A stretch of 64,000 bases of DNA from Pseudomonas sp. CCC3.1. GTDB taxonomy: Bacteria; Pseudomonadota; Gammaproteobacteria; Pseudomonadales; Pseudomonadaceae. A program made the position numbers and the translations under genes. The stretch covers positions 2,294,001 through 2,358,000 of the forward strand of contig NZ_CP133778.1 in assembly GCF_034347405.1 (NCBI RefSeq). Reading direction: 5' to 3'. The notes under the pieces were generated by a model. It was not told where the DNA came from, did not search any database, and saw nothing but the letters and a program-made list of their open reading frames with translations. Of the stretch, positions 8,553 to 16,802 are shown piece by piece. The number at the start of each line of letters is the position of its first letter. The stretch's first letter is position 1.

Positions 8553-8571
8553 ATAGCAACCGCTGTGCCAA
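8553..8571 (-). promoter_or_regulatory. Sigma-54-like promoter of the tonB-exbBD-receptor operon
   Basis: Minus-strand TTGGCACAGCGGTTGCTAT matches the -24/-12 pattern TGGCACG-N4-TTGCW, with GG and GC exactly ten bases apart. The same element (TTGGCACACCGGTTGCTTT) precedes receptor 2. The predicted start of transcription is near 8545, about 214 bases before tonB. Sigma-54 promoters need an enhancer-binding activator; the palindrome at 8718-8730 is a candidate site. Confidence 0.75.
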
Positions 8572-8637
8572 CAATAAGAAATTGCAGTTTTCATAAGGCA
8601 ATATTCATGTTGCACGACGCGGATTCATCAAATCGGT

Positions 8638-8669
8638 GGCGTTAATAAGTTGCGTACTTAATTAACGCC
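8638..8669. repeat. Inverted repeat between tldE and the tonB promoter
   Basis: TGGCGTTAAT...ATTAACGCCA arms, with AAGT / ACTT inside, form a stem of about 14 pairs with one bulge. It lies between the palindromic site and the -24/-12 element. It may end tldE transcripts or bind a protein that bends the DNA; sequence alone does not decide. Confidence 0.4.
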
Positions 8670-8717
8670 ACTTAGTCATACGAGGTGCCTTACTTGTCGA
8701 CTTTGATCATCGGGTTT

Positions 8718-8730
8718 ATTGTCCGACAAT
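8718..8730. promoter_or_regulatory. Palindromic regulator site ATTGTCCGACAAT (copy 1)
   Basis: A perfect 13-base palindrome (central base aside), centred 156 bases upstream of the -24 GG. The same word with the central base changed (ATTGTCGGACAAT) lies 157 bases upstream of the promoter of copy 2. The fixed distance suggests an enhancer for a sigma-54 activator. The word also fits the TNGTNNNACNA pattern of GntR-type regulators, so the protein family is open. Confidence 0.65.
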
Positions 8731-8815
8731 CAAACGTTAATACGGTCGAGTTATAAAGTAGTGCACCAAAGTAACGGGGTGTTGCCTGTTAACAGTGCAT
8801 CATTTAACCGGTGTA

Positions 8816-10150
8816 TTAGAGCGTCAAGGTCAAGCGCTCTAAAAGAGCGCCCGGAAGGACGTGACTGTCCAGGTAACGACGCTCATAGGTGCGCGAGTCG
8901 ATGCACAAGGCTTGTTCACGCGTCAGGGCCAGCAAATGAGTGCCCAGCATGTCGTACACGCTGTCATCAAAACGCATGGTTTCGATGGGCGCGACGATCT
9001 CGCCGTTCTCAACCCAGAAGGTGGCAAAGCGGGTCATGCCGGTCATGCGTGCCGAGCCCGCATCGGAATAGTTCAAGTACCACAAGTTACTGATGTACAA
9101 GCCCGTTCCCAGTTCGCGCAGCACATCCGCCGTGGCCAGTTCGCCGGGTGCCATGACCAGTGTGTGGGGTATTTCCTGCTGGTCGGCGCCGTTGGCCTGC
9201 AAGCCGTATTCGGCGGCCGAACGCGAGCTGACCAACTGTCCGACCAATTTTCCTGCCTGGATCAGGTCGATGTTCTGTCGTGGTGCACCGTCATGTCCGA
9301 AGCCGGGTTCAAAACCGCTTGAAGGTTGCTCGCGCAGGTTTACCAGTGGCGACAGTTGCTGCTTGCCGAGTTGCAATTGTTGCAGCGCACTCTGGCGGTT
9401 GGCGAAAGCCTTGGCCGAAAATGCGTCATAACTGAGCATCGACAGCACCTCATCCAATGCCGCAGGTGCCAGGTAAGCTCGGTACTGTCCGGGTTTGAGG
9501 CTGATTCTGGGTGTGCTCAGGTGGTGCAGTTGTTCGCGGGCTTTTGCAAACAAATCGGCTAAAACCTGTGCATCCCAATCGGCTGAACCATAGGTGCTTT
9601 TGACCGCTTCACCACTGGCATCGAACAGGCTCCAGTCAAACAGCGCGTTGGCGCATTCATGCCAGCCGCAGGCGCCCCAGCTATTGGCGAACCCGCGATA
9701 CAGGGTGCCGGCGGCATAAATGCCGACCATGTCCAGGCCTTGGCTCAAGTCACAAATACTGTCGATGGCTTGCTGCAACTCAGGAACGCGCCCCGGCACC
9801 TGACGTTCAGATGTCCACTGCTCAGTGTTGAGTAATAGATACGGGTCGGCGGGCAGTACATCGAGTACGCCGCGCAGTAGAGTGAGGGTCTGGCCCAATT
9901 GCACGGTGTCTTGCTCGAAATCGCCGCTCAGGTTTATCCGCGCGCTGGCGTGTCGTTCGTCGAGGATGAGGCGTACGGTCAACTCAATTTGCAGCACCGG
10001 GTAGGCCTGGCGCACTTTGCCGTGATTGAAACGCACGAACTGGCTGTCTTCGGCGGCATACCACAACGTGAAATGTTCTTGGGCATGCAACTGCTGTTTG
10101 AGCCAGTGTTCCAGCGTTTTGAAGGCGCTGGCGAATCGGCAATTGCTCAT
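8816..10150 (-). CDS. TldE/PmbA-family subunit of a TldD/TldE-type peptidase
   Basis: 444 aa. The catalytically inert partner of the TldD metalloprotease: no HExxxH is present, but the C-terminal half has the PmbA-like block NLWYLNYSDAGSARMTGMTRFATFWVENGEIVAP near 365-400. The N-terminal half (LWYAAEDSQFVRFNHGKVRQ) fits the family's substrate-channel domain. TldD/TldE pairs cut small unfolded peptides; in E. coli they mature microcin B17 and remove CcdA. The start overlaps the tldD stop by one base, so the pair is made together. It is more divergent than the housekeeping PmbA of pseudomonads and probably is an accessory paralogue, which is inferred from its location beside exporters and a peptide importer. 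Confidence 0.85.
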   Translation of the reverse strand: MSNCRFASAFKTLEHWLKQQLHAQEHFTLWYAAEDSQFVRFNHGKVRQAYPVLQIELTVRLILDERHASARINLSGDFEQDTVQLGQTLTLLRGVLDVLPADPYLLLNTEQWTSERQVPGRVPELQQAIDSICDLSQGLDMVGIYAAGTLYRGFANSWGACGWHECANALFDWSLFDASGEAVKSTYGSADWDAQVLADLFAKAREQLHHLSTPRISLKPGQYRAYLAPAALDEVLSMLSYDAFSAKAFANRQSALQQLQLGKQQLSPLVNLREQPSSGFEPGFGHDGAPRQNIDLIQAGKLVGQLVSSRSAAEYGLQANGADQQEIPHTLVMAPGELATADVLRELGTGLYISNLWYLNYSDAGSARMTGMTRFATFWVENGEIVAPIETMRFDDSVYDMLGTHLLALTREQALCIDSRTYERRYLDSHVLPGALLERLTLTL

Positions 10151-11586
10151 CAGGCTTGGCCTCCGAACACATCAAGATGGCTAAAAACGCAGGCCGGGGA
10201 CGCGTGGCCAACGGTGATTCCCTGGTTAGGTTCGCCCTTGCCGCAATTAGGCGTGCCCATGATCTCGTTAGTCGAGGCATCGCCCACGGCGCTCAACTTG
10301 CGCCAGAACTGCGACGAAATCCCGCGATAATTCGGGTTTTTCACCACTGCGCCCAGCTCACCGTTTTCAATCAGCTGGCCCCATTCACAGCCGAACTGGA
10401 ACTTGTTGCGCGCGTCGTCAATCGACCAGGAGCGGTTGGTGGCCATTAAAATGCCGTGTTCGATGCCGCCAATCAGTTGCTGCATCGACTGATCGCCGGG
10501 CTCGATATTGAGGTTGGCCATGCGATCAATAGGCGCCCGGTTCCAGCTGCAGGCGCGACTGTTGGCGACTCCCGGCAAGGCGCTGCGGGCCTGGGACAGC
10601 GCGCCGCCCATGGGCCGCTGCAAAATGCCCTGACTGATCAGCAGCTGTTTTTCGGCCTGCAAACCTTCGTCGTCATGGCTGTAACTCACCAGTTCGCCGG
10701 AGACATTCGGGTCGAAGCTGACATTCAGCAGGTCGGAGCCATAGCGGTAATGACCAAACATGTCAGGGGTCACAAAGCTGGTGCCCGCGTAGTTGCGTTC
10801 ATCGCCCAGGATTCGATCCATTTCGAGGGGGTGGCCAATCGATTCGTGGATTTGCAGGATCATCTGATCCGGCATCAACAGCACGTCCCGTGGGCCTTGC
10901 GGGGTATTGGGGGCCAGCAATAATTGCAGTGCTTGATCAGCAACGCGCCGCGCCTCATCCAAAAAGCCTGAGTGGGTGACGATATTGGCGCTGCCTTGCT
11001 GCGCAACGTTATAAGTGCGGCGCTGGCTTTGCTGGCCATCAAAGGCGTTGACGCCAATTTCGGGGAATAACTGCTGCTGGCTGCGCAAAATATCAGCGCC
11101 TTGGTTGTCCAGGTACAGCTGTTGTTCTTGCACCACGCGCAGGCGGGCCGACCAATGCACCAGTCGCGGGTCGTTGGGCACTTGCTGCGAGGTTTGCATT
11201 AACAGCGCCAGCCAGTCGGCAGTGTCCGGCAACGCCAGGTCCAGTTCGGGAGAGCGGTAGTGCGCCTGAATGCCCTGGTTTTTCGCCGCAGGGTGCTGCA
11301 ACAGACTGTGGCCGTGCAGGGCTTTGGCCGTTTGTTGTGCACGTTCCAGTGCCTGTTGCAGGCCTGGCAACGTGATGTCGCTGGTCGCAGCAAAGGCCTG
11401 TTGGCCGTCGACATGCACACACACCATCACCCCGCATTCATTGCGCAAGGAGGGCGGTTCAATAACATTGCGGGTCACGGCCAAGGTGTGTGATTGATGT
11501 TCAACCAGGCGCAGGGAAACAAAATCGGGCAAATGCGCGCAGGTTTGCATAAACCGTCTGAGCGACGATTGTGCACTACTCATCAT
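10150..11586 (-). CDS. TldD-family zinc metalloprotease subunit
   Basis: 478 aa. The catalytic subunit of the TldD/TldE-type peptidase. The zinc-binding motif HExxxH is seen as HESIGH at about 247-252, and the C-terminal metal-ligand cysteine lies in PNCGKGEPNQ near 448, as in TldD. The stretch DDEGLQAEKQLLISQGILQRPMGG is also typical. Two ATG codons are adjacent; the first (11586) has AAAAGGA at good spacing. It follows the exporter gene by about 220 bases and overlaps tldE. In peptide systems such pairs trim leader peptides or destroy imported peptides. Here both a peptide importer and exporters are adjacent, so processing of an exported peptide and breakdown of an imported one are both possible. 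Confidence 0.9.
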   Translation of the reverse strand: MMSSAQSSLRRFMQTCAHLPDFVSLRLVEHQSHTLAVTRNVIEPPSLRNECGVMVCVHVDGQQAFAATSDITLPGLQQALERAQQTAKALHGHSLLQHPAAKNQGIQAHYRSPELDLALPDTADWLALLMQTSQQVPNDPRLVHWSARLRVVQEQQLYLDNQGADILRSQQQLFPEIGVNAFDGQQSQRRTYNVAQQGSANIVTHSGFLDEARRVADQALQLLLAPNTPQGPRDVLLMPDQMILQIHESIGHPLEMDRILGDERNYAGTSFVTPDMFGHYRYGSDLLNVSFDPNVSGELVSYSHDDEGLQAEKQLLISQGILQRPMGGALSQARSALPGVANSRACSWNRAPIDRMANLNIEPGDQSMQQLIGGIEHGILMATNRSWSIDDARNKFQFGCEWGQLIENGELGAVVKNPNYRGISSQFWRKLSAVGDASTNEIMGTPNCGKGEPNQGITVGHASPACVFSHLDVFGGQA

Positions 11587-11631
11587 GACTGTCCTTTTCA
11601 GAACAAGGCCCCCAGTTTTAATGGCAGGGCC

Positions 11632-11697
11632 TTATAGGGTTAATGAACACGGGTAATGTTCACTGGGTTTGCCACCAAACAGTGTGTGTTGGGGCAT
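11632..11697 (-). CDS. Possible 21-residue ORF between exporter 1 and tldD
   Basis: ATG...TAA encoding MPQHTLFGGKPSEHYPCSLTL in the 223-base gap between the exporter and tldD. No convincing ribosome binding site precedes it, and the reading is short enough to occur by chance. Listed because the gap sits between a peptide exporter and a peptide-cutting enzyme, where precursor genes are sometimes found. Confidence 0.2.
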   Translation of the reverse strand: MPQHTLFGGKPSEHYPCSLTL

Positions 11698-11809
11698 ATG
11701 GGTTTGATCGGTTAAATCAGCACTCTATAAAACAGGCAGCAAAGGGCGCGTTTAATCAATAAGTAAGTTAATAGGCGCAGATTGTCTGTAATGGCCACTG
11801 TTTAATGGA

Positions 11810-13624
11810 CTAAGTGACCAGTAAGTCATCTTTCAATGCATCACTTTCACTTAACAAACCATCTGATTGATGCTGCCACAAACGGTAGTAAAGACCTTTA
11901 AGTTCAATTAACTGTTGGTGGCTGCCATCTTCAACAATCAAACCCTTGTCCAGTACCACAATGCGATCCAGATGCGCGATGGTCGACAGACGATGAGCTA
12001 CGACCAGCACGGTTTTGTCCGCCATGATGTCGTCCAGGCTGTTTTGAATCAGGCTTTCGGTTTCTGAATCGAGGCTGGCGGTGGCTTCATCGAGCACCAG
12101 AATCGGTGCGTTTTTCAGCAAGGCCCGCGCAATGGCGATGCGCTGGCGCTGACCGCCCGACAATTTGACCCCACGTTCGCCAATCAAAGCGTCATAACCG
12201 TCCTGCATGTGCAGGATAAAGTCGTGGGCATGGGCGCGTTTGGCGGCCAGCACGATCTGTGCTTCGCTGGCGTGTACGTCGCCGTAACCGATGTTTTCCC
12301 GCAGTGAGCGGTGAAACAAACCTGGTTCCTGTGGGATCAGGCCGATATGGCTGTGCAGCGATTGCTGGGTCATGCCTTGAATATCAACGCCATCGACTTC
12401 GACTCTGCCTTTTTGCGGGTCATATGAACGCAAGAGCAGGTTGAGCAATGTCGACTTGCCGGAGCCGGACAGCCCGACAATCCCGACCCGCTGACCTGCT
12501 CGAATATTGAGGTTGAAGTGCTTGAAAATCGGTTTGTCCGGGCTGTAGCCGAAGTGCACGTCGCGAAACTGGATGGCACCTTTTTTAATGTCGGCGGGGA
12601 CGGCATTCGCCCGATCCGGCATTTCGTGAGGTTGCAGCAAGGTGTTGATGCTGTTCTCGATGTTGCCGACGTACTCAAAGAAATGCATGAACTGCATGCT
12701 CAGGAAGCTGCACTGAGCCACGATCATCAGGCCCAATGTAGCCACCATCACCAGTTGGCCGACGTCAATTTTGCCCACGTGCCACAAGTACAACGCCAGG
12801 GCAACGAGGCCGACACGCAACACAATCGACAGGCTGTCCTGCAACAGACGGATTTTTTCCTGATAGAAAAACGAGCGTTGCGCGGCCTGTTTTTCCTGGG
12901 TCTGGTAACGGGTCAGGTAGTCGAGTTCGAAGTGCTGACGGGCAAACAGGCGGATGCTGGCCAGGTTGCTGACGGCGTCGACAATCTTGCCGGTGGTGAC
13001 ACTGCGTGCTTGAGCATGATCAGCGGCCAGCACTTGTGCCTTGCGTGACAGCACAAAAGCCAGCAGCGAATACGCCACCACCCACAGCAGCAGACCCAGC
13101 CCCAACCAGGGCGACGCCAGTGTCAGCAACACCAGACTTGTGACCAGTACCACCAGAATCGGCAGCATTTCGACCACCAACGACCAGGTGATTTCCAGCA
13201 GGCCAATGCTGCCTTCACCGATGCGGTGCGCCAGGCTGCCGGCAAAATGCTCGCCGAAATAACGCGCCGAATGGCGCTGCAAGTAGGCGAACAAATCCCG
13301 CACGATGCGTATTTTCTGCTGCGGCCGAACCATGATCATGCACAGCGTCGCGCCACGGGCGCAGAGCATTTGTGCCACGGCCAGACCGAATAGCAGGCCC
13401 AGGGCGGGCAAGCTGGCCTGCCACAGATCAGCGTGATCCCACGCACCATCGCTGACCGCGCCGGTAATGCGGCCGATGGCGTACGGCATCAAGGTGGCGG
13501 TCATGGCAGCGCCGATTTGCAACGCGGCAATGGCCCAATACCAGCGCGGATACAGTCGGATGTAATGCCAAACAAAAGCCCACGGCCGTTTGGGAGGAAC
13601 GGAAATAGCGTCAACTTCAGACAT
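11810..13624 (-). CDS. ABC exporter (membrane domain fused to ATPase), copy 1
   Basis: 604 aa half-transporter of the exporter class, working as a homodimer in the inner membrane. Residues about 15-330 form six membrane segments (PRWYWAIAALQIGAAMTATLMPYAIG onward). The ATPase domain has Walker A GLSGSGKST near 385, signature LSGGQRQR, Walker B ILVLDEAT and the H-loop AHRLS. The start MSEVDAISVPPKRPW is supported by AAAAAAGG upstream and by the paralogue at 23270-25078 (MSELDAITVPPKRPW); an in-frame start at 13705 is unsupported. Similar exporters (McjD, YojI, MsbA-like) secrete peptides or drugs. It is upstream of tldDE in the same direction and downstream of a cysteine-rich small ORF. Confidence 0.92.
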   Translation of the reverse strand: MSEVDAISVPPKRPWAFVWHYIRLYPRWYWAIAALQIGAAMTATLMPYAIGRITGAVSDGAWDHADLWQASLPALGLLFGLAVAQMLCARGATLCMIMVRPQQKIRIVRDLFAYLQRHSARYFGEHFAGSLAHRIGEGSIGLLEITWSLVVEMLPILVVLVTSLVLLTLASPWLGLGLLLWVVAYSLLAFVLSRKAQVLAADHAQARSVTTGKIVDAVSNLASIRLFARQHFELDYLTRYQTQEKQAAQRSFFYQEKIRLLQDSLSIVLRVGLVALALYLWHVGKIDVGQLVMVATLGLMIVAQCSFLSMQFMHFFEYVGNIENSINTLLQPHEMPDRANAVPADIKKGAIQFRDVHFGYSPDKPIFKHFNLNIRAGQRVGIVGLSGSGKSTLLNLLLRSYDPQKGRVEVDGVDIQGMTQQSLHSHIGLIPQEPGLFHRSLRENIGYGDVHASEAQIVLAAKRAHAHDFILHMQDGYDALIGERGVKLSGGQRQRIAIARALLKNAPILVLDEATASLDSETESLIQNSLDDIMADKTVLVVAHRLSTIAHLDRIVVLDKGLIVEDGSHQQLIELKGLYYRLWQHQSDGLLSESDALKDDLLVT

Positions 13625-13758
13625 GACTGACCTTTTTTCAAAGCAAAGAAGTCCGCTTTGGCAGCTCGAAGAGAGTTGGCCAAGTACGGGCATTTCGAAA
13701 GGCAATACGCGTCTATCCAGCGCCCAAACGCATGGCGGGCACGACGACGCAGTTCAGG

Positions 13759-13866
13759 CTATGTATCGATGCCTGGGGGGGATTGAGTGGCGCGGGAGGG
13801 TAAACACGAGACGAACGCGCAGGGGCACAGGCGGGACATTCTTTGCAGCGTGCAGACATCAGACAT
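13759..13866 (-). CDS. Cysteine-rich 35-residue ORF upstream of exporter 1
   Basis: Starts MSDVCTLQRMSRLCPC and ends PPGIDT-stop, with four cysteines at positions 5, 14, 16 and 21. The Shine-Dalgarno AAAGGA stands seven to eight bases before the ATG, stronger than that of many genes here. The stop is 134 bases before the exporter start, on the same strand. No counterpart is seen upstream of exporter 2. Two readings are open: a precursor of a modified, exported peptide (exporter and TldD/E follow), or a leader peptide whose cysteine codons sense cysteine supply, which would fit a locus near sulfur-scavenging genes. I do not recognise the peptide. Confidence 0.45.
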   Translation of the reverse strand: MSDVCTLQRMSRLCPCAFVSCLPSRATQSPPGIDT

Positions 13867-14019
13867 CGTTCTTATTCCTTTAAAGCAGTCGGTCATTGAC
13901 ATGACTTTTGGTCAGTCTTTGCACTGAATGTGGACAGCGTTTGCGTCCGCGTTCGCAATTGGTGCGGGTTACGCACCCCGGAAGCCGTAAATTCGACCGG
14001 TGAATTGCTAACGCACAAT

Positions 14020-14040
14020 GACAAGGAAAAACTGTGCCAA
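14020..14040 (-). promoter_or_regulatory. Promoter-like element shared by both exporters (copy 1)
   Basis: Minus-strand TGGCACAGTTTTTCCTTG corresponds to TGGCACGGTTCTTTCTTG upstream of exporter 2. It has a good sigma-54 -24 element (TGGCAC) but the -12 part reads TTCC or TTTC instead of TTGC, so assignment to sigma-54 is doubtful. It lies about 150 bases before the cysteine-rich ORF. Confidence 0.3.
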
Positions 14041-14076
14041 GTTAGGTTAATTTTTGTAAAAAAACGTAACGCCCTT

Positions 14077-14146
14077 CTGTAGGAGCGAGCTTGCCTCGCG
14101 ATCTTTTGATCTTTTAAAAGATCGCGAGGCAAGCTCGCTCCTGCAG
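14077..14146. repeat. REP-type inverted repeat
   Basis: Two near-perfect arms of about 30 bases (taggagcgagcttgcctcgc and its complement) around a short AT centre. The same element recurs at about 23200, 32964, 36314 and, truncated, at 47311. It separates yejF from the exporter 1 unit and may act as a transcription or mRNA-stability boundary. Confidence 0.9.
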
Positions 14147-14159
14147 GGGATTTGCGTTC

Positions 14160-15764
14160 TCAGGCTAATTCGGCTTCTGCTCGAACCGGTTTCAAACTAC
14201 TGGCCTGCAACAGCTCCTGGGTATAGGCATGCTGCGGGTTTTCGAATATCGACTGCGCATCGCCTTGTTCCACCACTTTGCCGTCCTTGATCACGATCAT
14301 GTCGTGGGCCAAGGCATGCACCACTGCCAGGTCATGGCTGATAAACAGGTAGGTCAGACCATGCCGGGCCTGAAGGTCGCGCAGCAAGTCGACCACTTGT
14401 TTTTGCACGGTGCGGTCCAGTGCCGAGGTCGGTTCGTCGAGCAATATCAACTCAGGTTCCATGATCAGCGCACGGGCGATGGAAATACGCTGGCGCTGCC
14501 CACCCGAGAATTCATGCGGGTATCGGTGACGGCTTTGGGGGTCGAGCCCGACCTCTTGGAGCACGCGAATCACCGCGTCTTCACGCGTTTGCTCGGTACC
14601 AATGGCGTGGGCCAGCAGGCCTTCGCTGATGATCTGCTGCACTGACATACGCGGGCTCAGGCTGCCGAACGGGTCCTGAAACACCACCTGCATATGTCGG
14701 CGCAGCGGGCGCAGTGCGTCCTGGTTGAGGCTGTTCAGTTGTTTGCCGTTCAGGCGAATATCGCCCTGCGAATCCACCAGCCGCAAAATGGCCTGGCCTA
14801 GGGTCGATTTCCCCGAGCCGGACTCGCCGACAATGCCCAGGGTTTTGCCTTTTTTCAGCGCAAAGCTGACCCCGTCCACCGCCTTGACGTAATGCCGCTC
14901 GCGGCTGAACAGCGGCTTGGGCAGGGGGAACCAGACTTTCAGGTTGTCGACTTCCAGCAGGGTGTGCAGGTGATTGCCGGGCACCGGGCAGCCGCTAGGT
15001 TCGGCTTCGATCAATAGGCGGCTGTAAGGGTGTTGCGGAGCGCGGAACAGGTCTTCGCAGTCGGCTTGCTCGACGATCTCGCCACCGCGCATCACGCACA
15101 CGCGCTGAGCGATTTTGCGCACCAGGTTGAGGTCGTGGCTGATCAACAACAACGACATGCCGAGGCGCTGTTGCAGGTCGATCAGCAGTTCGAGGATTTT
15201 TTGCTGCACCGTCACGTCCAGTGCCGTGGTCGGTTCGTCAGCAATCAACAGCTCCGGCTCGTTGGCCAGCGCCATGGCGATCATCACCCGCTGGCGTTGG
15301 CCACCGGACAGTTGATGCGGGTAGGCGTTGAGGCGTTTTTCGGGGTCGCGTATACCCACCAGCGTCAGCAACTCCAGGGTGCGGTCACGGGCGGCGCGGT
15401 TTTTCAGGCCTTTGTGGGTGATGAGGATTTCGCTGATTTGCTTTTGCACGGTGTGCAGCGGGTTAAGCGAGGTCATCGGCTCCTGGAAGATCATCGCGAT
15501 GCGGTTGCCGCGCAGGCTGCGCAATTGCGCAGGGCTGGCATTCACCAGATCGATGCCGTTGTAGCGGATGCTGCCGTGTGTGTGCACGTTCTTGCCCGGC
15601 AGCAGGCGCAGAATCGAATGCGCCGTGACCGACTTGCCCGAGCCCGACTCACCCACCAGCGCCAGGCACTCGCCACGGCGGATGTCGAGGTTGACCCCGT
15701 GGACGACTTCCTTGCTGCCGAAGCCGACGCGCAGGTCACGTATTTCAATCAATGTGTCGCTCAT
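14160..15764 (-). CDS. Double ATPase of the Yej/Npp peptide importer, copy 2
   Basis: 534 aa, two ABC ATPase domains in one chain as in E. coli YejF and NppD. Domain 1 has Walker A GESGSGKS near 40, signature LSGGQRQR and Walker B LLIADEPT; domain 2 has GESGSGKST near 315, signature FSGGQRQR and LILLDEPT. Each domain keeps its H-loop (LLISHD, LFISHD). The start MSDTLIEIRDL is preceded by a GAGA ribosome binding site; the upstream in-frame TTG at 15776 is less likely. It is 15 bases downstream of the permease. No second copy is visible for copy 1 within the window, but that gene set is cut by the edge. Confidence 0.95.
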   Translation of the reverse strand: MSDTLIEIRDLRVGFGSKEVVHGVNLDIRRGECLALVGESGSGKSVTAHSILRLLPGKNVHTHGSIRYNGIDLVNASPAQLRSLRGNRIAMIFQEPMTSLNPLHTVQKQISEILITHKGLKNRAARDRTLELLTLVGIRDPEKRLNAYPHQLSGGQRQRVMIAMALANEPELLIADEPTTALDVTVQQKILELLIDLQQRLGMSLLLISHDLNLVRKIAQRVCVMRGGEIVEQADCEDLFRAPQHPYSRLLIEAEPSGCPVPGNHLHTLLEVDNLKVWFPLPKPLFSRERHYVKAVDGVSFALKKGKTLGIVGESGSGKSTLGQAILRLVDSQGDIRLNGKQLNSLNQDALRPLRRHMQVVFQDPFGSLSPRMSVQQIISEGLLAHAIGTEQTREDAVIRVLQEVGLDPQSRHRYPHEFSGGQRQRISIARALIMEPELILLDEPTSALDRTVQKQVVDLLRDLQARHGLTYLFISHDLAVVHALAHDMIVIKDGKVVEQGDAQSIFENPQHAYTQELLQASSLKPVRAEAELA

Positions 15765-15779
15765 GTCAGTTCTCAATTA

Positions 15780-16802
15780 TCAAGACCGAGGGTCAAAGGC
15801 ATCGCGGCAGGCTTCGCCGATAAACACCAGTAACGACAAAATCAACGCCAGCGCGCAGAACGCGGTCAGGCCCAGCCACGGGGCTTGCAGGTTGCGTTTG
15901 GCCTGGCCGATCAACTCGCCTAGCGAGGCGGTGCCCGGCGGCATGCCGAAGCCCAGAAAGTCCAGCGCAGTGAGGGTGGCAATCGCGCCGGTCAAAATGA
16001 ACGGCAGGTAGGTCAGGGTCGAGGTCATGGCGTTGGGCAGTATGTGCCGACGCATCAGTGCGCCATTGGTCAGGCCTAATGCCCGCGCTGCTTTCACGTA
16101 TTCCAGGTTGCGCCCGCGCAAGAACTCGGCGCGCACCACGTCTACCAGTGCCAGCCAACTGAACAGCGCCATGATCCCCAGCAGCCACCAGAAGCTGGGG
16201 GCAATAAAGCCCGAGAGGATGATCAGTAAATACAGCACCGGCAGTCCGGCCCAGACTTCTTGTACGCGCTGGCCGATCAAGTCCACCAGCCCGCCATAAA
16301 AGCCTTGCAAGGCCCCGGCAGTAATGCCCACCAGCGCACTGATGGCAGTGAGGATCAAGGCAAACAGGATGGAAATCCGTGCGCCGAAAATCACCCGTGC
16401 CAGCACGTCGCGCGCCTGTTCGTCAGTGCCCAGCCAGTTGCTGGTACTGGGCGGGCTGGGGGAGGGCACCTTAAGGTCGTAATTGACGGTGTCGGAGCTG
16501 AACGGGATGGGCGCAAAGAGCATCCAGCCCCCTTGGCCGGTAATCAGTTGGCGCACGTAATCGCTGCGGTAATCAGGTTCGAAGGGCAACTCGCCGCCAA
16601 AGTCGGTTTCGATGTGGCTGGAGACGATTGGAAAGTACCACTGGTCTTTGAAATGGATGACCAAGGGTTTGTCGTTGGCGATCAGTTCGCCGCCCAGGCA
16701 CACCACGAACAGGCCGACAAACAGCCACAGTGACCACCAGCCACGGCGGTTGGCCTTGAAGTGGGCGAAGCGCCGACGGCTCAGAGGAGAGAGGGTAAAC
16801 AT
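15780..16802 (-). CDS. Yej/Npp-type ABC transporter permease YejE-like, copy 2
   Basis: 340 aa inner-membrane permease, the second of the pair. The N-terminal helix (WWSLWLFVGLFVVCLGGEL) and large periplasmic loop are followed by WLGTDEQARDVLARVIFGARIS near 125, the hallmark of DppC/YejE-type permeases, and the EAA-like loop YVKAARALGLTNGALMRRHILPNAM. It ends GEACRDAFDPRS as expected. The start overlaps the stop of yejB copy 2 by one base. The gene at the left window edge is its near twin. Confidence 0.94.
   Translation of the reverse strand: MFTLSPLSRRRFAHFKANRRGWWSLWLFVGLFVVCLGGELIANDKPLVIHFKDQWYFPIVSSHIETDFGGELPFEPDYRSDYVRQLITGQGGWMLFAPIPFSSDTVNYDLKVPSPSPPSTSNWLGTDEQARDVLARVIFGARISILFALILTAISALVGITAGALQGFYGGLVDLIGQRVQEVWAGLPVLYLLIILSGFIAPSFWWLLGIMALFSWLALVDVVRAEFLRGRNLEYVKAARALGLTNGALMRRHILPNAMTSTLTYLPFILTGAIATLTALDFLGFGMPPGTASLGELIGQAKRNLQAPWLGLTAFCALALILSLLVFIGEACRDAFDPRS

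Noticed and set aside
8786..8795. CTGTTAACAG palindrome after tldE as an SfnR-type site
   Set aside because: The arms have no spacer, unlike CTGTTG-N6-CAACAG, and the word is short enough to be chance.
13893..14132. Short frame beginning MPRDLLKDQKIARQARSYR
   Set aside because: Reads through a REP element; the same pseudo-peptide appears at every copy of the repeat (for example near 32960 and 47330).
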